Source: Gammaproteobacteria bacterium
GTDB taxonomy: Bacteria > Pseudomonadota > Gammaproteobacteria > Enterobacterales > Kangiellaceae
Direction: 5' to 3'
DNA: 64,000 nt
Assembly (NCBI GenBank): GCA_013373375.1
Contig: JABXHY010000033.1
Coordinates: 1-64,000 of the forward strand
The position numbers were made by a program, and so were the translations under genes. Positions 7,442-16,369 of the stretch are shown here, in pieces (within the stretch, counting starts at the first letter, position 1; each line of letters opens with the position of its first letter). The notes beneath the pieces were generated by a model, which saw only the letters and a list, made by a program, of their open reading frames with translations, searched no databases and was not told the DNA's origin.

Positions 7442-8845
7442 ATGGTGAAAATTAAAGACAATCGAGTCGTCATGAGCAGCAGACTGTTAATCATTGAAAG
7501 TGAGAAAACCGTAAAGTCCGAAATAAAGCGTAGCTTTGAGTCGCTCGGTTGGAAGGTTATGACCTGTGAAAACTTTATAGAAGCGGATCATTTAATCTGC
7601 AAAGACGAATTTAACCCTCACGTAGTATTAGCGAATGTTGGACACCCCAATCAACAAACGCTGGAACAAATCAAAAAACTTCAGGAACATGCCGAGAACA
7701 GTCAATGGATTGCAGCATTAGATTCTGATGCTGATTCTGATGATGAAGAGATTGAAGAGCTCACCTACGATATTGTTGAAAAACCGTATGATCTCAAACG
7801 ACTTAAGTCACTTGCAAAGCGCGCTTTAAGAACAGGAATGACGCTGCGCTTGGCCAACAACTTTACCAAGCAATCTCGTGAAAATTATCAAGTCGAAAAC
7901 TTTTATGGCACCAGCGAACCAGCATTACAATTAAAAAGTTTATTGAAAAAGTTTTGTGACATTCCAGTAAGCACACTTGTGATAACGGGAGAAACCGGAA
8001 CCGGAAAAGGTCTGGTTGCACGAATAGTTCACCATACCGGCTTACGCAGTAACGGTCCGCTTATTGAGTTAAATTGCGCTGCATTACCAAAAGATTTACT
8101 CGAGTCACAATTATTTGGCCACGAAGCGGGAGCCTTTACTGGAGCTGCTAAACGGTTAAAAGGATTATTTGAGCAAGCGGATCATGGCACCATATTTCTC
8201 GATGAAATTGGTGATATGGATATAGAGCTACAATCGAAATTGTTGAAAGCGATTGAAGATCAAACCATTCGTCGACTCGGAAGTGAGAAAGAGATTCCCA
8301 TCGATGTTCAGGTGATTGCCGCTACCAGCGTTAATCTGGAAGAAGCAATAAACGAAGGTAAGTTTCGAGAAGACCTCTACCACAGAATTAGTGTCTTCAG
8401 CGTTCATCTGCCAAGCTTAAGTGAACGGAAAAACGATTTGGTCGAATTGGTTCCTCGGATTATTGCTGAATTTAATCAAAAAGCAAATCGACGTGTTAAT
8501 GTGATATCGGATCGAGCGTGGGAAAAGTTATTGGGATACGATTGGCCAGGAAATGTGCGTGAACTTCGAAATGTTCTTGAACGTTGTGTGCTTTTGGCTT
8601 CGGACGAAAATTTACCCGATGAGTGGTTGCAATTAGGTCGAGAAAAAACCAGTACGCATCCGGCATTAAACGAAGCCAGTCTGGTTATTCCTCTTGATGG
8701 CAGCATGGCATTAGAGGATGTCGAAAAAGCGATGCTGGAAAAAGCGTTGGTATTGGAAGATGGAAACGTCACTGCAGCGGCTCGACGACTGCAAGTGAGC
8801 CGTGAAACAATGCGTTATCGCATGAAAAAATTTGAGTTAGTCTGA
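7442..8845 (+). CDS. Sigma-54-dependent regulator with degenerate receiver domain
   Basis: The 467-residue protein has an NtrC-type layout. A receiver-like domain spans residues about 12-130. The AAA+ sigma-54 activator domain spans about 155-385, with Walker A GETGTGKG near 182 and the sigma-54 contact loop GAFTGA at 229-234. A Fis-type helix-turn-helix occupies about 435-465 (AARRLQVSRETMRYR). The phospho-acceptor aspartate is replaced: the segment reads VVLANVGHP, with N65 where D is expected, and the acidic pocket is E-S-E. The protein is therefore probably not controlled by ordinary phosphorylation, although the AAA+ core looks active. No cognate kinase is adjacent. The start could also be the ATG at 7472. 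The neighbouring Usp gene is a possible target. Confidence 0.88.
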   Translation: MVKIKDNRVVMSSRLLIIESEKTVKSEIKRSFESLGWKVMTCENFIEADHLICKDEFNPHVVLANVGHPNQQTLEQIKKLQEHAENSQWIAALDSDADSDDEEIEELTYDIVEKPYDLKRLKSLAKRALRTGMTLRLANNFTKQSRENYQVENFYGTSEPALQLKSLLKKFCDIPVSTLVITGETGTGKGLVARIVHHTGLRSNGPLIELNCAALPKDLLESQLFGHEAGAFTGAAKRLKGLFEQADHGTIFLDEIGDMDIELQSKLLKAIEDQTIRRLGSEKEIPIDVQVIAATSVNLEEAINEGKFREDLYHRISVFSVHLPSLSERKNDLVELVPRIIAEFNQKANRRVNVISDRAWEKLLGYDWPGNVRELRNVLERCVLLASDENLPDEWLQLGREKTSTHPALNEASLVIPLDGSMALEDVEKAMLEKALVLEDGNVTAAARRLQVSRETMRYRMKKFELV

Positions 8846-8886
8846 AACTGACGATTGTACTCAAAAAGCTCGATAACTCACCCACT

Positions 8887-8904
8887 AAATCAACCGGTTG
8901 ATTT
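8887..8904. promoter_or_regulatory. 18-base perfect palindrome, candidate operator
   Basis: AAATCAACCGGTTGATTT is a perfect palindrome with no loop, so it reads as a dimeric-protein DNA site better than as an RNA hairpin. It lies 42 bases after the regulator stop and about 290 bases before the Usp start. The bound protein is unknown. Confidence 0.45.
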
Positions 8905-9100
8905 GACTAGTGTCACTTCCTGAAATGCGCCATTTCCACCAGTCAGTGGCTTAACCTGTCTTACCGGCACTCTTACACAGTGGCATTCCACTAATTGTGA
9001 ACGATAACTTCATCGGCATAAAAGCTGCATTAATCTCCTTCGAACGTTAATACTGTTTCCGATGATAAAAACGATTCTATTGGTGACATCCATCGATTAG

Positions 9101-9131
9101 TGTTATCGAGCAATTAATGTTATCGAGCAAT
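9101..9131 (+). repeat. 14-base direct repeat upstream of usp
   Basis: TGTTATCGAGCAAT occurs twice with a 17-base period (9101-9114 and 9118-9131). This places the two copies on nearly the same face after one and a half helical turns. It may be a tandem regulator site for the Usp gene 60 bases downstream. Confidence 0.5.
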
Positions 9132-9190
9132 GCCAGCCAATAGCTACTGCGCCAAGGGGTTGCGCACAGTTAAAGATTATAGGAGCGATT

Positions 9191-10051
9191 ATGTCGATCA
9201 AACGAGTGCTTGTGCATTTAGACGATTCAACGGTATGCGATGATCGTCTTCGGACGAGTATGTTGTTAGCGCATACTTTCAACGCAGAAATAAATGGCGT
9301 GTTCATCGAAAAAGATCAAGCCGCCTTAGCGATGCCAGCGACAGCATCCATGGCCGAAAATCCTGCACTCGTGCAATCTGAAATGGAACGATTCCAAGAA
9401 TTAAATCGTGAATCCAAGCAACATATCGCGGATAAAATTTCTTCGTTGGAATCTCCCGTTTTCAATGAGTTGCCTTGGCAAGCTGAACAAGGAGACGTTC
9501 GGGAAATACTAAGCGAGTTGGGTTTGTTCAACGACTTAATCGTTATGACCAATTCGGTCGATAACGATCCACTACTCACTATCAAACCGCTTGCCACTGA
9601 TATAGCTGTACACACTAGCTGTCCGGTGTTAGTAGTGCCCAAAGGAAAACCATTGAAAGCACCTTTGAGAAATACGTTTGTTTGCTGGAACGGAACTGTA
9701 GAAGCATCCCGTGCCATTCAACAGTCGATACCTTTTTTGAAAAGCAGTTACCTTGTCACTTTGTTTTGCTATCGAGATAATTCAACGTCGTTGCATCATT
9801 ACGCCAATTCGCAACAACACATGCTTGAATATCTTCGTGCACACCACATCAATGTAAATTTGATTGATGATCAAGAGCCGATGGAACAAGACGATATTTT
9901 GAAACGAATCTATCAGCTGGGTAAAAAAGAGCCGTTTGAACTCTTAATTATCGGTGCCTACGATCATTCCAATATCAGAGAACTTTTATTCAGTAGTCCA
10001 ACCAAACAAATATTGAAAGCCGAAAGCTTTCCCGTGCTACTGTCGCATTAA
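9191..10051 (+). CDS. Tandem universal stress protein (UspE-like)
   Basis: The 286-residue protein holds two Usp domains (about residues 1-145 and 155-286). This is the two-domain arrangement of UspE-type cytoplasmic stress proteins, usually about 300 residues. The second domain has the characteristic LLIIGAYDHSNIRE segment near the nucleotide-binding loop, followed by SSPTKQIL. AGGAG lies seven bases before the ATG. The gene stands alone, downstream of the sigma-54 regulator and its structured intergenic region, and could be under that regulator. The exact role (starvation, oxidative or motility stress) is not deducible. Confidence 0.88.
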   Translation: MSIKRVLVHLDDSTVCDDRLRTSMLLAHTFNAEINGVFIEKDQAALAMPATASMAENPALVQSEMERFQELNRESKQHIADKISSLESPVFNELPWQAEQGDVREILSELGLFNDLIVMTNSVDNDPLLTIKPLATDIAVHTSCPVLVVPKGKPLKAPLRNTFVCWNGTVEASRAIQQSIPFLKSSYLVTLFCYRDNSTSLHHYANSQQHMLEYLRAHHINVNLIDDQEPMEQDDILKRIYQLGKKEPFELLIIGAYDHSNIRELLFSSPTKQILKAESFPVLLSH

Positions 10052-10071
10052 GTATTTAGTATTTAGTATTT
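10051..10071. repeat. Three tandem copies of a 7-base unit
   Basis: AGTATTT is repeated three times between the Usp stop and the convergent MOSC gene stop at 10074. It looks like a slippage-prone microsatellite. Confidence 0.6.
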
Positions 10072-10073
10072 AG

Positions 10074-10916
10074 TTACTCGAGTTCGCATCGAGCCGCTTT
10101 CGTCAATGTCTTACCTTTGCCTTTTAGCAAACTTGCATTTTGACCAAAGGCTGCAGCATTAGTTTTATTCGGCATTGGATTCAGTTTTATCAAACTTTTG
10201 AGTGGCTCTTGCTGTGTATCTTTTTCTGCGGTGTCTTGGTCAATAGTCGTTACTACGCACCGCTCGCATGGAAAATCTAAACTAAACTCTGTATCGCCAA
10301 TAATTAATTTTTTAGCTCGATGTTCAATAAATGGTTGTGAAGTTTCGATTACTATATTGGGTCGAAATCTATCCATTCGGAATTGACGATTGGTGAACTC
10401 ATTGAGTGCATTGAGCGATGCTTGATTAGCGATTAGAAATGGAAAACCATCGGCAAACACTGTAGTGACCGAAGCGCCCTCTCCCAACTTGTTCGATTGA
10501 TCCACTTCTCGATTAAATCCATCTCTCATCCGGACCAGGCGCAAAGGCCAGGGGGCTTGAAGTTTTTTTGTTAACCATTCACTGACTTCTTCACTTTCTG
10601 CGATTACCTCGCATGTGTCGTTCCAAATTATCGCATTAAAAATCTCTTTAGTCTTATCATGATCAACATCCGTATTTAAAGCAACAACGCATTGCTCACC
10701 ATCCATCGACATTATTAAATCATGTTCAGATAACTCTACTTTAACTAAAGCGAACCTTGGTAACTGTCGCTGCGTTACAAACTGATTTTTGGGATTGATC
10801 AACATCCAGTGCCGATCGTAAGCAAATCCTTTATCGGTTAATGTTGCTGACTCGAGTTCAATGCCTTTAAATCCCTTAACAGGATAAATATGAAGAGACT
10901 TTACCGTTGCATCCAT
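10074..10916 (-). CDS. MOSC domain protein (YcbX-like, without ferredoxin domain)
   Basis: The 280-residue protein has an N-terminal MOSC_N beta-barrel (VKSLHIYPVKGFKGI..., DRHWMLI) and a C-terminal MOSC domain. The latter contains the FPCERCVV segment, whose cysteine is expected to ligate the molybdenum cofactor. Family members such as YcbX and mARC reduce N-hydroxylated compounds, and YcbX has an extra C-terminal 2Fe-2S domain that is missing here. A separate electron donor would therefore be needed. It is monocistronic, convergent with the Usp gene, and separated from the RND operon by a terminator. Confidence 0.85.
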   Translation of the reverse strand: MDATVKSLHIYPVKGFKGIELESATLTDKGFAYDRHWMLINPKNQFVTQRQLPRFALVKVELSEHDLIMSMDGEQCVVALNTDVDHDKTKEIFNAIIWNDTCEVIAESEEVSEWLTKKLQAPWPLRLVRMRDGFNREVDQSNKLGEGASVTTVFADGFPFLIANQASLNALNEFTNRQFRMDRFRPNIVIETSQPFIEHRAKKLIIGDTEFSLDFPCERCVVTTIDQDTAEKDTQQEPLKSLIKLNPMPNKTNAAAFGQNASLLKGKGKTLTKAARCELE

Positions 10917-10989
10917 GATGTGATTTTATATTCGTTGTCAATGCCCCAAGCCTATCACAAAACTCAACACCAGGATTAAAACAGAATTA

Positions 10990-11014
10990 AAAAAGGCGCC
11001 TAAAGCGCCTTTTT
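10990..11014 (-). terminator. Terminator after the RND operon
   Basis: AAAAAGGCGC and GCGCCTTTTT pair perfectly around a CTAAA loop, giving a T-run on both strands. It most likely ends the minus-strand RND adaptor/pump transcript before the MOSC gene. Confidence 0.85.
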
Positions 11015-11058
11015 ATTCTTCGTTTTTTTCCGAACAAAGTATTTTTTCGAACGATGGA

Positions 11059-14000
11059 TTAATATCTATCGACAGTGGGATCTCGCGCAATAGTATCACT
11101 CATTGAGACTGACGCTTTAGGACGGGCGCGGAATAACCCTTTAAAGTCTTCCAGCAACATATAAAGCGCAGGGATTAACACCAAAGTAATAAAAGTTGCA
11201 AACATAATCCCGAATGCCAGTGAGATCGCCATCGGAATTATAATTTGAGCTTGCACACTGGTTTCAAACATGATTGGAAACAACCCAAAAAAGGTCGTTA
11301 ACGACGTCAGCATAATCGGACGAAAACGCTTAACACCCGCTTGCATAATGGCATCCTTAAGACGCAGACCTTCTTTACGTGCTCGATTAACAAACTCAAC
11401 CATAATCAAACTATCGTTCACCACAACACCGGATAACGCTATCAAACCAAAGCCCGACATCATACTGAAGCTTTGACCAAAAATAAGATGCCCCACTATT
11501 GCGCCGATCAATCCAAACGGTATCACCGACATGACCATTAAAGGCTGTGCATACGACTTAAGTGGTATAGCGATTAATACGTAAATCAAGAGCATGGCAA
11601 CCAACATTGATAAACCCAGCTCTGACAACATATCTTTTACTTCTTTCGCCTGACCCGCAGGTTCTGAGCTAACGCCGGGATATTTTGATAACAATTTTGG
11701 CAAATAGGTTTGGTTAATATCCATAACCACCTGGCGCGACTGAACCTGATTAGGATCAAAGTCGGCCAATACCGAAATTGCGCGCTTCCTATCTTCTCGC
11801 TGAATCGTTGAATACCCTTCACCCAGTTTAATTTTTGCAACGGAGGAAAACGGAATCCAATCGCCAGAAGCCGTACGTACTCGCATGGTTTCGAGATCGG
11901 CAATCGATCGACGTTCACTCAATGGATAACGCACCATAACTTTGACTTCATCTTTACCGCGTTGAATGCGCTGTGCTTCTTCACCATAGAACGCCTGTCG
12001 AACCTGACGACCCAGATCACTTAATGAGATCCCTAAACTTTCAGCGCCCGGTAATAACTCAAGTTCTATTTCTTTATTACCCGAACTGTAAGATGTACGA
12101 ATATCGTAAATGCCCGCATACTGCTCCAGTTTCTTTTGCAGTTCTTTAGACGCAGCCTCTAAATTTTTGTAATTGGAACCGACTAAGCGGAAACTGATAC
12201 TGGAATCACCACCCGCCCCCATTTCCGACATAATGCGCAGCTCTTTGACACCAGCAACAGTGCCCACTTCTTTTCGAAGTCGCTTTTCAAATTCTACTGC
12301 GGTGACTTCTCGTTTATCGGACTTGACCAGCTCGATAAACATACCGCCACCCACATCGCCTTGCGTCCAAGATAAAGCATGACTTAAAACCGGATTGCCA
12401 CCATTTTCTTCTTCACTTAGTAAATCACCGGTTCGTTTGGTCGCCTCCTCCATTCGCTTGATAAGCGCATCGCGTTGCGACGGAGGACTTCCTTCATTAA
12501 GACTAAAATTGGCACGAACAAAGTCACCCGCAACTCGAGGAAACGCTTCTACCTTGAGCCAGCCGGACGAAATCAAAGCAACTGAAAAAACCAACACACA
12601 CAAGAAAATGATCATGGTTAACATTCGATGCTCAACCGCTCTTTTCAAAAGAGGCTGATATTTATTGACGGCAAAATTTTCCATTGCTTCGCGCACTGAA
12701 TGCTGAAGTTTTTCGAACCGCGTTGCTTTTGCTTCATCGTAAGGCTCGTATTTCATATGCGCTAAATGCGCCGGTAAAATCCATTTCGATTCAACTAGCG
12801 AGAATAACAAGCATAAAATAACGACGACAGCTATCGCTTCAAAAAATGGAGCAAATACAAAGTCTAAGGTTAACATTGGGGCAAAGGCAGCAATGGTTGT
12901 GAGTACTCCGAAAGTCGCCGGTACCGCAACTCGCTTGGCGCCTCTTATCACGTTGTCTTTTGAGTGACCGTGCTCTTTTACTTCGGTATAAACACTCTCA
13001 CCAATGATAATCGCATCGTCAACCACAATGCCGAGTACTAGAATAAACCCAAATAAACTTAAGAAATTGATATTCGTCGCTAATGGACCGAGTTTATCCA
13101 TAAACAAAAGTGCACCGAAGAAACAGATCGGAATGCCGACCAATACCCAGAGAGCAACTTTGAATCGTAAAAATAATGAGAGCAATACAAAAACTAACAC
13201 CACCCCCATAAACATATTGGAGAACATCATATCGAGACGTTCTTGAAGGTAGACAGACCCATCTCCCCAAATATCTATTTTTGCGCCTGCAGGTAAGATT
13301 TTGCTTTTCTGCTCCATGTACTCGCGAACCGCTTGAGATATTTCAAGATCGTTTTGTTCACCTAAAGATTTAACTCGGATAACGGTTGCAGGTTCACCAT
13401 TAAATCGTGCGTAACCATCGGACTCGACAAAGCCATCGTTAATGTTAGCAATATCACTGAGCAATAAACGTGTACCATCGGGATTGGTGCGCAATACAAT
13501 TTGTGCAAAATCAAATCCAGTATACGCCTGACCTTTGGTACGCAACCGAATGTCACCGCCTTCGGTTTTAATTGTTCCACCAGGTAAATCAATTGAATAA
13601 CTGCGAATCGCCCGAGAAATATCCGACATGGTTAAATCGTACTTTCTCAACTGAGCATCGGTAATTTCGACCGAAATTTCATAAGGTCGATTGCCCATGA
13701 CTTCTGCTTTGTTTACTTCTGGCAACAACATAATTTCGTCACGCACTTCTCGGGCAATATTTTGTCGAGTTCGACGATCCATATCACCGTAGACACTCAA
13801 CCACATGACATCTGCAGAGAACTCAGCTTTTGAGATTAATGGCTTTTCAGTTTCGCCAGGAAATGTGGAAATTGAATCCACCTGAATTTTAATTTCATTT
13901 AATGCTTCATCTAAGTCGGTGTCATTTTCAAGTGTTATCGAGACCGAGCCCATTCCTTCGCTGGCGTAAGAGTTGATCCGTTTGATTCCTTTAATATCTT

Positions 14001-14247
14001 GAATCGCTTCTTCGATTTTAATGATGACGCCATCTTCCACTTCTTGCGGAGCTGCACCTAAATAAGGAACGTTGACTTGAACCACATTAGGTTGAATATC
14101 GGGCTGCATTCGTTTGGTCATCATCAGGTAAGAGGCAAAGCCACCGATGAATAAAAATAACATCAGCAAATTTGCAGCTACAGAGTTATGAACAAACCAA
14201 GCGATGATGCCTGTTTCTCTCGAATTCGAATGTTCTGTCACGGTCAA
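11059..14247 (-). CDS. RND efflux pump inner-membrane permease (AcrB-type)
   Basis: The 1062-residue protein is a full-length HAE-1 type resistance-nodulation-division permease, a proton-driven trimer exporting toxic compounds from the inner membrane and periplasm. It has the first transmembrane helix at residues about 15-40, a large periplasmic loop (YLGAAPQEVED, porter motif), and helices 2-6. The proton-relay segment GIVVDDAIIIGE carries the paired aspartates of TM4. A second periplasmic loop and TM7-12 follow. The gene lies 14 bases after the adaptor stop in the same operon. No TolC-type outer-membrane factor is present in the window. Substrates cannot be read from sequence. Confidence 0.95.
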   Translation of the reverse strand: MTVTEHSNSRETGIIAWFVHNSVAANLLMLFLFIGGFASYLMMTKRMQPDIQPNVVQVNVPYLGAAPQEVEDGVIIKIEEAIQDIKGIKRINSYASEGMGSVSITLENDTDLDEALNEIKIQVDSISTFPGETEKPLISKAEFSADVMWLSVYGDMDRRTRQNIAREVRDEIMLLPEVNKAEVMGNRPYEISVEITDAQLRKYDLTMSDISRAIRSYSIDLPGGTIKTEGGDIRLRTKGQAYTGFDFAQIVLRTNPDGTRLLLSDIANINDGFVESDGYARFNGEPATVIRVKSLGEQNDLEISQAVREYMEQKSKILPAGAKIDIWGDGSVYLQERLDMMFSNMFMGVVLVFVLLSLFLRFKVALWVLVGIPICFFGALLFMDKLGPLATNINFLSLFGFILVLGIVVDDAIIIGESVYTEVKEHGHSKDNVIRGAKRVAVPATFGVLTTIAAFAPMLTLDFVFAPFFEAIAVVVILCLLFSLVESKWILPAHLAHMKYEPYDEAKATRFEKLQHSVREAMENFAVNKYQPLLKRAVEHRMLTMIIFLCVLVFSVALISSGWLKVEAFPRVAGDFVRANFSLNEGSPPSQRDALIKRMEEATKRTGDLLSEEENGGNPVLSHALSWTQGDVGGGMFIELVKSDKREVTAVEFEKRLRKEVGTVAGVKELRIMSEMGAGGDSSISFRLVGSNYKNLEAASKELQKKLEQYAGIYDIRTSYSSGNKEIELELLPGAESLGISLSDLGRQVRQAFYGEEAQRIQRGKDEVKVMVRYPLSERRSIADLETMRVRTASGDWIPFSSVAKIKLGEGYSTIQREDRKRAISVLADFDPNQVQSRQVVMDINQTYLPKLLSKYPGVSSEPAGQAKEVKDMLSELGLSMLVAMLLIYVLIAIPLKSYAQPLMVMSVIPFGLIGAIVGHLIFGQSFSMMSGFGLIALSGVVVNDSLIMVEFVNRARKEGLRLKDAIMQAGVKRFRPIMLTSLTTFFGLFPIMFETSVQAQIIIPMAISLAFGIMFATFITLVLIPALYMLLEDFKGLFRARPKASVSMSDTIARDPTVDRY

Positions 14248-14261
14248 ATTCTCCTATCCGC

Positions 14262-15500
14262 TTATTGGCGCGGCTGAGTTGGATCGACGTTTTTCGCCAG
14301 CGCTTCACCTGAGTCCACCTCAAGTTCGGGCTCTGGCTCGCCTTCAATGCGAAGCTTCATACCTTGCACCGGCGACTCGATGTTGGTGAGCACCACTTGA
14401 TCACCTTGCTGGAGACCTTGACGAACATATACGTAGTCCGCTTCCGAGCGGATAATATCCAGCTCACGAATATGCAATTCTCGACTCGCATCGGCAACGA
14501 CCACTTTATCTAAATCTCGAAATGCATCACGAGGAATTTTTATTACATCGGTTAATTCAATACCCTCAATGTTAGCGGTTACGAAAGTCCCTACTTTGAG
14601 CGGTTTGTATTGCTTTTCCGGGGATTTAATTCCATAAGGATCATCAATTCTGGCGACGGCATAATGCACCCTTGATGTTTGATCAACCACACCTTCCATA
14701 CGTTCGAGTGTCGCCCGCCAGGTAATCGTTTCACCGGCATAATTCGCTTCTAACTCAACTAATGGTTTATCTATTTTCACATCCGTATTCCAATTTGGCG
14801 TGATGATAAACGCCAAATCATCATCGGTAAGTGGTAATCGGACTTCTGCATAATCGACTGCAAAGGTAACGCCCAACGCGGTGCCCATCGAAACAAACTG
14901 TCCTACATCGGCTCGCTTTTCTTTCACCATGCCATCATAGGGAGCCCGAATAACCGTGCGACCCAGTTTTTGCTCTGCCTTTTTTAAATCCGCTTGAGCT
15001 GATTGAACATTCGCTTCTGCTTCAAGTAAAAAAGGCTCACGCAATGCAAGTGCTGGCGCTTTGTTGCGACTACGGCCTGATAAATCCCATTCTTTTTGCG
15101 CTTGTTCAGCTCTCGCCTTTTCTTGCGCGTACTGAGCTTTTGCACTGATGAGTCTGGCTTTAGCTTGCTCGACTGCGACTTCGTAATCCGTTGGATCAAT
15201 TTTTAATAAGGTTTCACCTTTTGAAAAGTAGCCTCCGGCATAAAACTTATCGGACACTGACTCAACTAAACCTGCAACTTCCGAAACCAAAGTCGTTTCA
15301 GTTCGAGGTTGAACCACTCCGTAACTTTCGACAGAAAATCGATGCGCTTCTGGTTCAGGTAAAATTGCCTGAACTAAAGGCACAGTAATTTGAATTGGTT
15401 TTTTTGGTGGTTTCGGCTTATTGGCTAATAAAAGCACAATGCCGACGACCGTCGCCAGTACAAACACTAAACCAGTGACGGTAGCTTTACTCTTTGTCAT
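14262..15500 (-). CDS. RND efflux periplasmic adaptor (membrane fusion protein)
   Basis: The 412-residue protein has an N-terminal membrane anchor (about residues 8-28) and a first lipoyl/biotinyl half-domain (VESYGVVQPRTE). An Ala/Glu/Lys-rich alpha-hairpin (about 105-175), the second lipoyl half (VIRAPYDGMVKEK, about 178-200) and beta-barrel domains follow. It bridges the AcrB-type pump with an outer-membrane channel. I prefer the ATG at 15500; an in-frame GTG two codons upstream is possible. It is the first gene of a two-gene operon with the permease. The hydrophilic C-terminal tail (GEPEPELEVDSGEA) is acidic and probably flexible. Confidence 0.93.
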   Translation of the reverse strand: MTKSKATVTGLVFVLATVVGIVLLLANKPKPPKKPIQITVPLVQAILPEPEAHRFSVESYGVVQPRTETTLVSEVAGLVESVSDKFYAGGYFSKGETLLKIDPTDYEVAVEQAKARLISAKAQYAQEKARAEQAQKEWDLSGRSRNKAPALALREPFLLEAEANVQSAQADLKKAEQKLGRTVIRAPYDGMVKEKRADVGQFVSMGTALGVTFAVDYAEVRLPLTDDDLAFIITPNWNTDVKIDKPLVELEANYAGETITWRATLERMEGVVDQTSRVHYAVARIDDPYGIKSPEKQYKPLKVGTFVTANIEGIELTDVIKIPRDAFRDLDKVVVADASRELHIRELDIIRSEADYVYVRQGLQQGDQVVLTNIESPVQGMKLRIEGEPEPELEVDSGEALAKNVDPTQPRQ

Positions 15501-15656
15501 ATTCACCCCAGATGAAAATTCCAGATTTTCTCTATTCAGACTTGCTCTATGAAGAGGGTATACGTTTATTGTAGCCCTTTATATCAGTGAAGGTATTATT
15601 TACCGATACAATGTTTTTGGGTATGACCAATTGTATCTGATTGTAAATAATAGGAT

Positions 15657-16352
15657 TTAATCAAAAATATCCATGAATTTTTTTACCTTTTCTATCGCTT
15701 CATTTTTTCCTACAACCAACAATACATCGCCTGCTTTTATAGGGTGATCAGGCGACAAATAGCCTAACTCAGGCTCAATTATCTCACTTTGACCTAAATA
15801 CCCGACCAACACGACGTTAAAATCTTTCAGTTGCAACTCTCCAATTGAGCTAATCTTTGATGATAGATCTTTCGAAATTGCGATTTCGACGAGCTCTAAA
15901 TCTTGCTGTCCGAAAATAGTGTGTTCTAACACTTCTGCGACTAATGGACGAGTCATGATTTGATAAATGCGACGTGCTGACAAATGATGGGGATCTATTA
16001 CCTTATCGGCACCAGCGGCTTTCAATCGATGTGTTGCGTCCGGTTGATGTGAGACAGCCATAATACGAAGTTCAGGAGCCAACGCGCGCGACGACAAACA
16101 CAAAAATACATTTTCAGAGTCATCTTCAAATAAAGCAAACAACAACTCCAGCGAATCTCCAACCCCAGCTTTTTTTAACAATTCATCATTCTTAAAATCT
16201 AAATATTGAGCATCAAAACCCTTTGCTTGTGCCGAAGCGACCTTGTCCGCATGGTGGTCAAATAATGTTAATTTTTTTCCGATATCTTGCAACGACTGAG
16301 CTAAGGTTTGCCCCAGTTCACCGCTGCCAAATATAGCAATTTGTTGACTCAT
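15657..16352 (-). CDS. Stand-alone RCK (TrkA-N/TrkA-C) regulatory protein
   Basis: The 231-residue protein contains an RCK-N Rossmann fold starting with an IFGSGELGQTLAQ nucleotide-binding loop and an RCK-C domain from about residue 140 (DFNVVLVGYLG, AGDVLLVVG). Such proteins gate K+ channels or transporters in response to nucleotides. It starts 17 bases after the stop of the K+ channel gene, and both genes read the same way, so the two probably act together. Both halves of the family are present. A TrkA-type role with a distant TrkH is an alternative. Confidence 0.85.
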   Translation of the reverse strand: MSQQIAIFGSGELGQTLAQSLQDIGKKLTLFDHHADKVASAQAKGFDAQYLDFKNDELLKKAGVGDSLELLFALFEDDSENVFLCLSSRALAPELRIMAVSHQPDATHRLKAAGADKVIDPHHLSARRIYQIMTRPLVAEVLEHTIFGQQDLELVEIAISKDLSSKISSIGELQLKDFNVVLVGYLGQSEIIEPELGYLSPDHPIKAGDVLLVVGKNEAIEKVKKFMDIFD

Positions 16353-16369
16353 GAGTTAACTCGAAACCA

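Larger units (their letters stand above)
8846..9190. other. Intergenic region with palindrome and direct repeats
   Basis: This 345-base gap between the sigma-54 regulator and the Usp gene holds no convincing ORF. It carries an 18-base perfect palindrome (8887-8904), a 14-base direct repeat (9101-9131) and a short AGTGG/CCACT inverted repeat near 8979-8992. I looked for a TGGC-N8-TTGC sigma-54 promoter and found no good match. Confidence 0.5.

Noticed and set aside
8846-9190. Sigma-54 promoter before the Usp gene
   Set aside because: I looked for TGGC-N8-TTGC patterns and found none with correct spacing, although the neighbouring gene is a sigma-54 activator.
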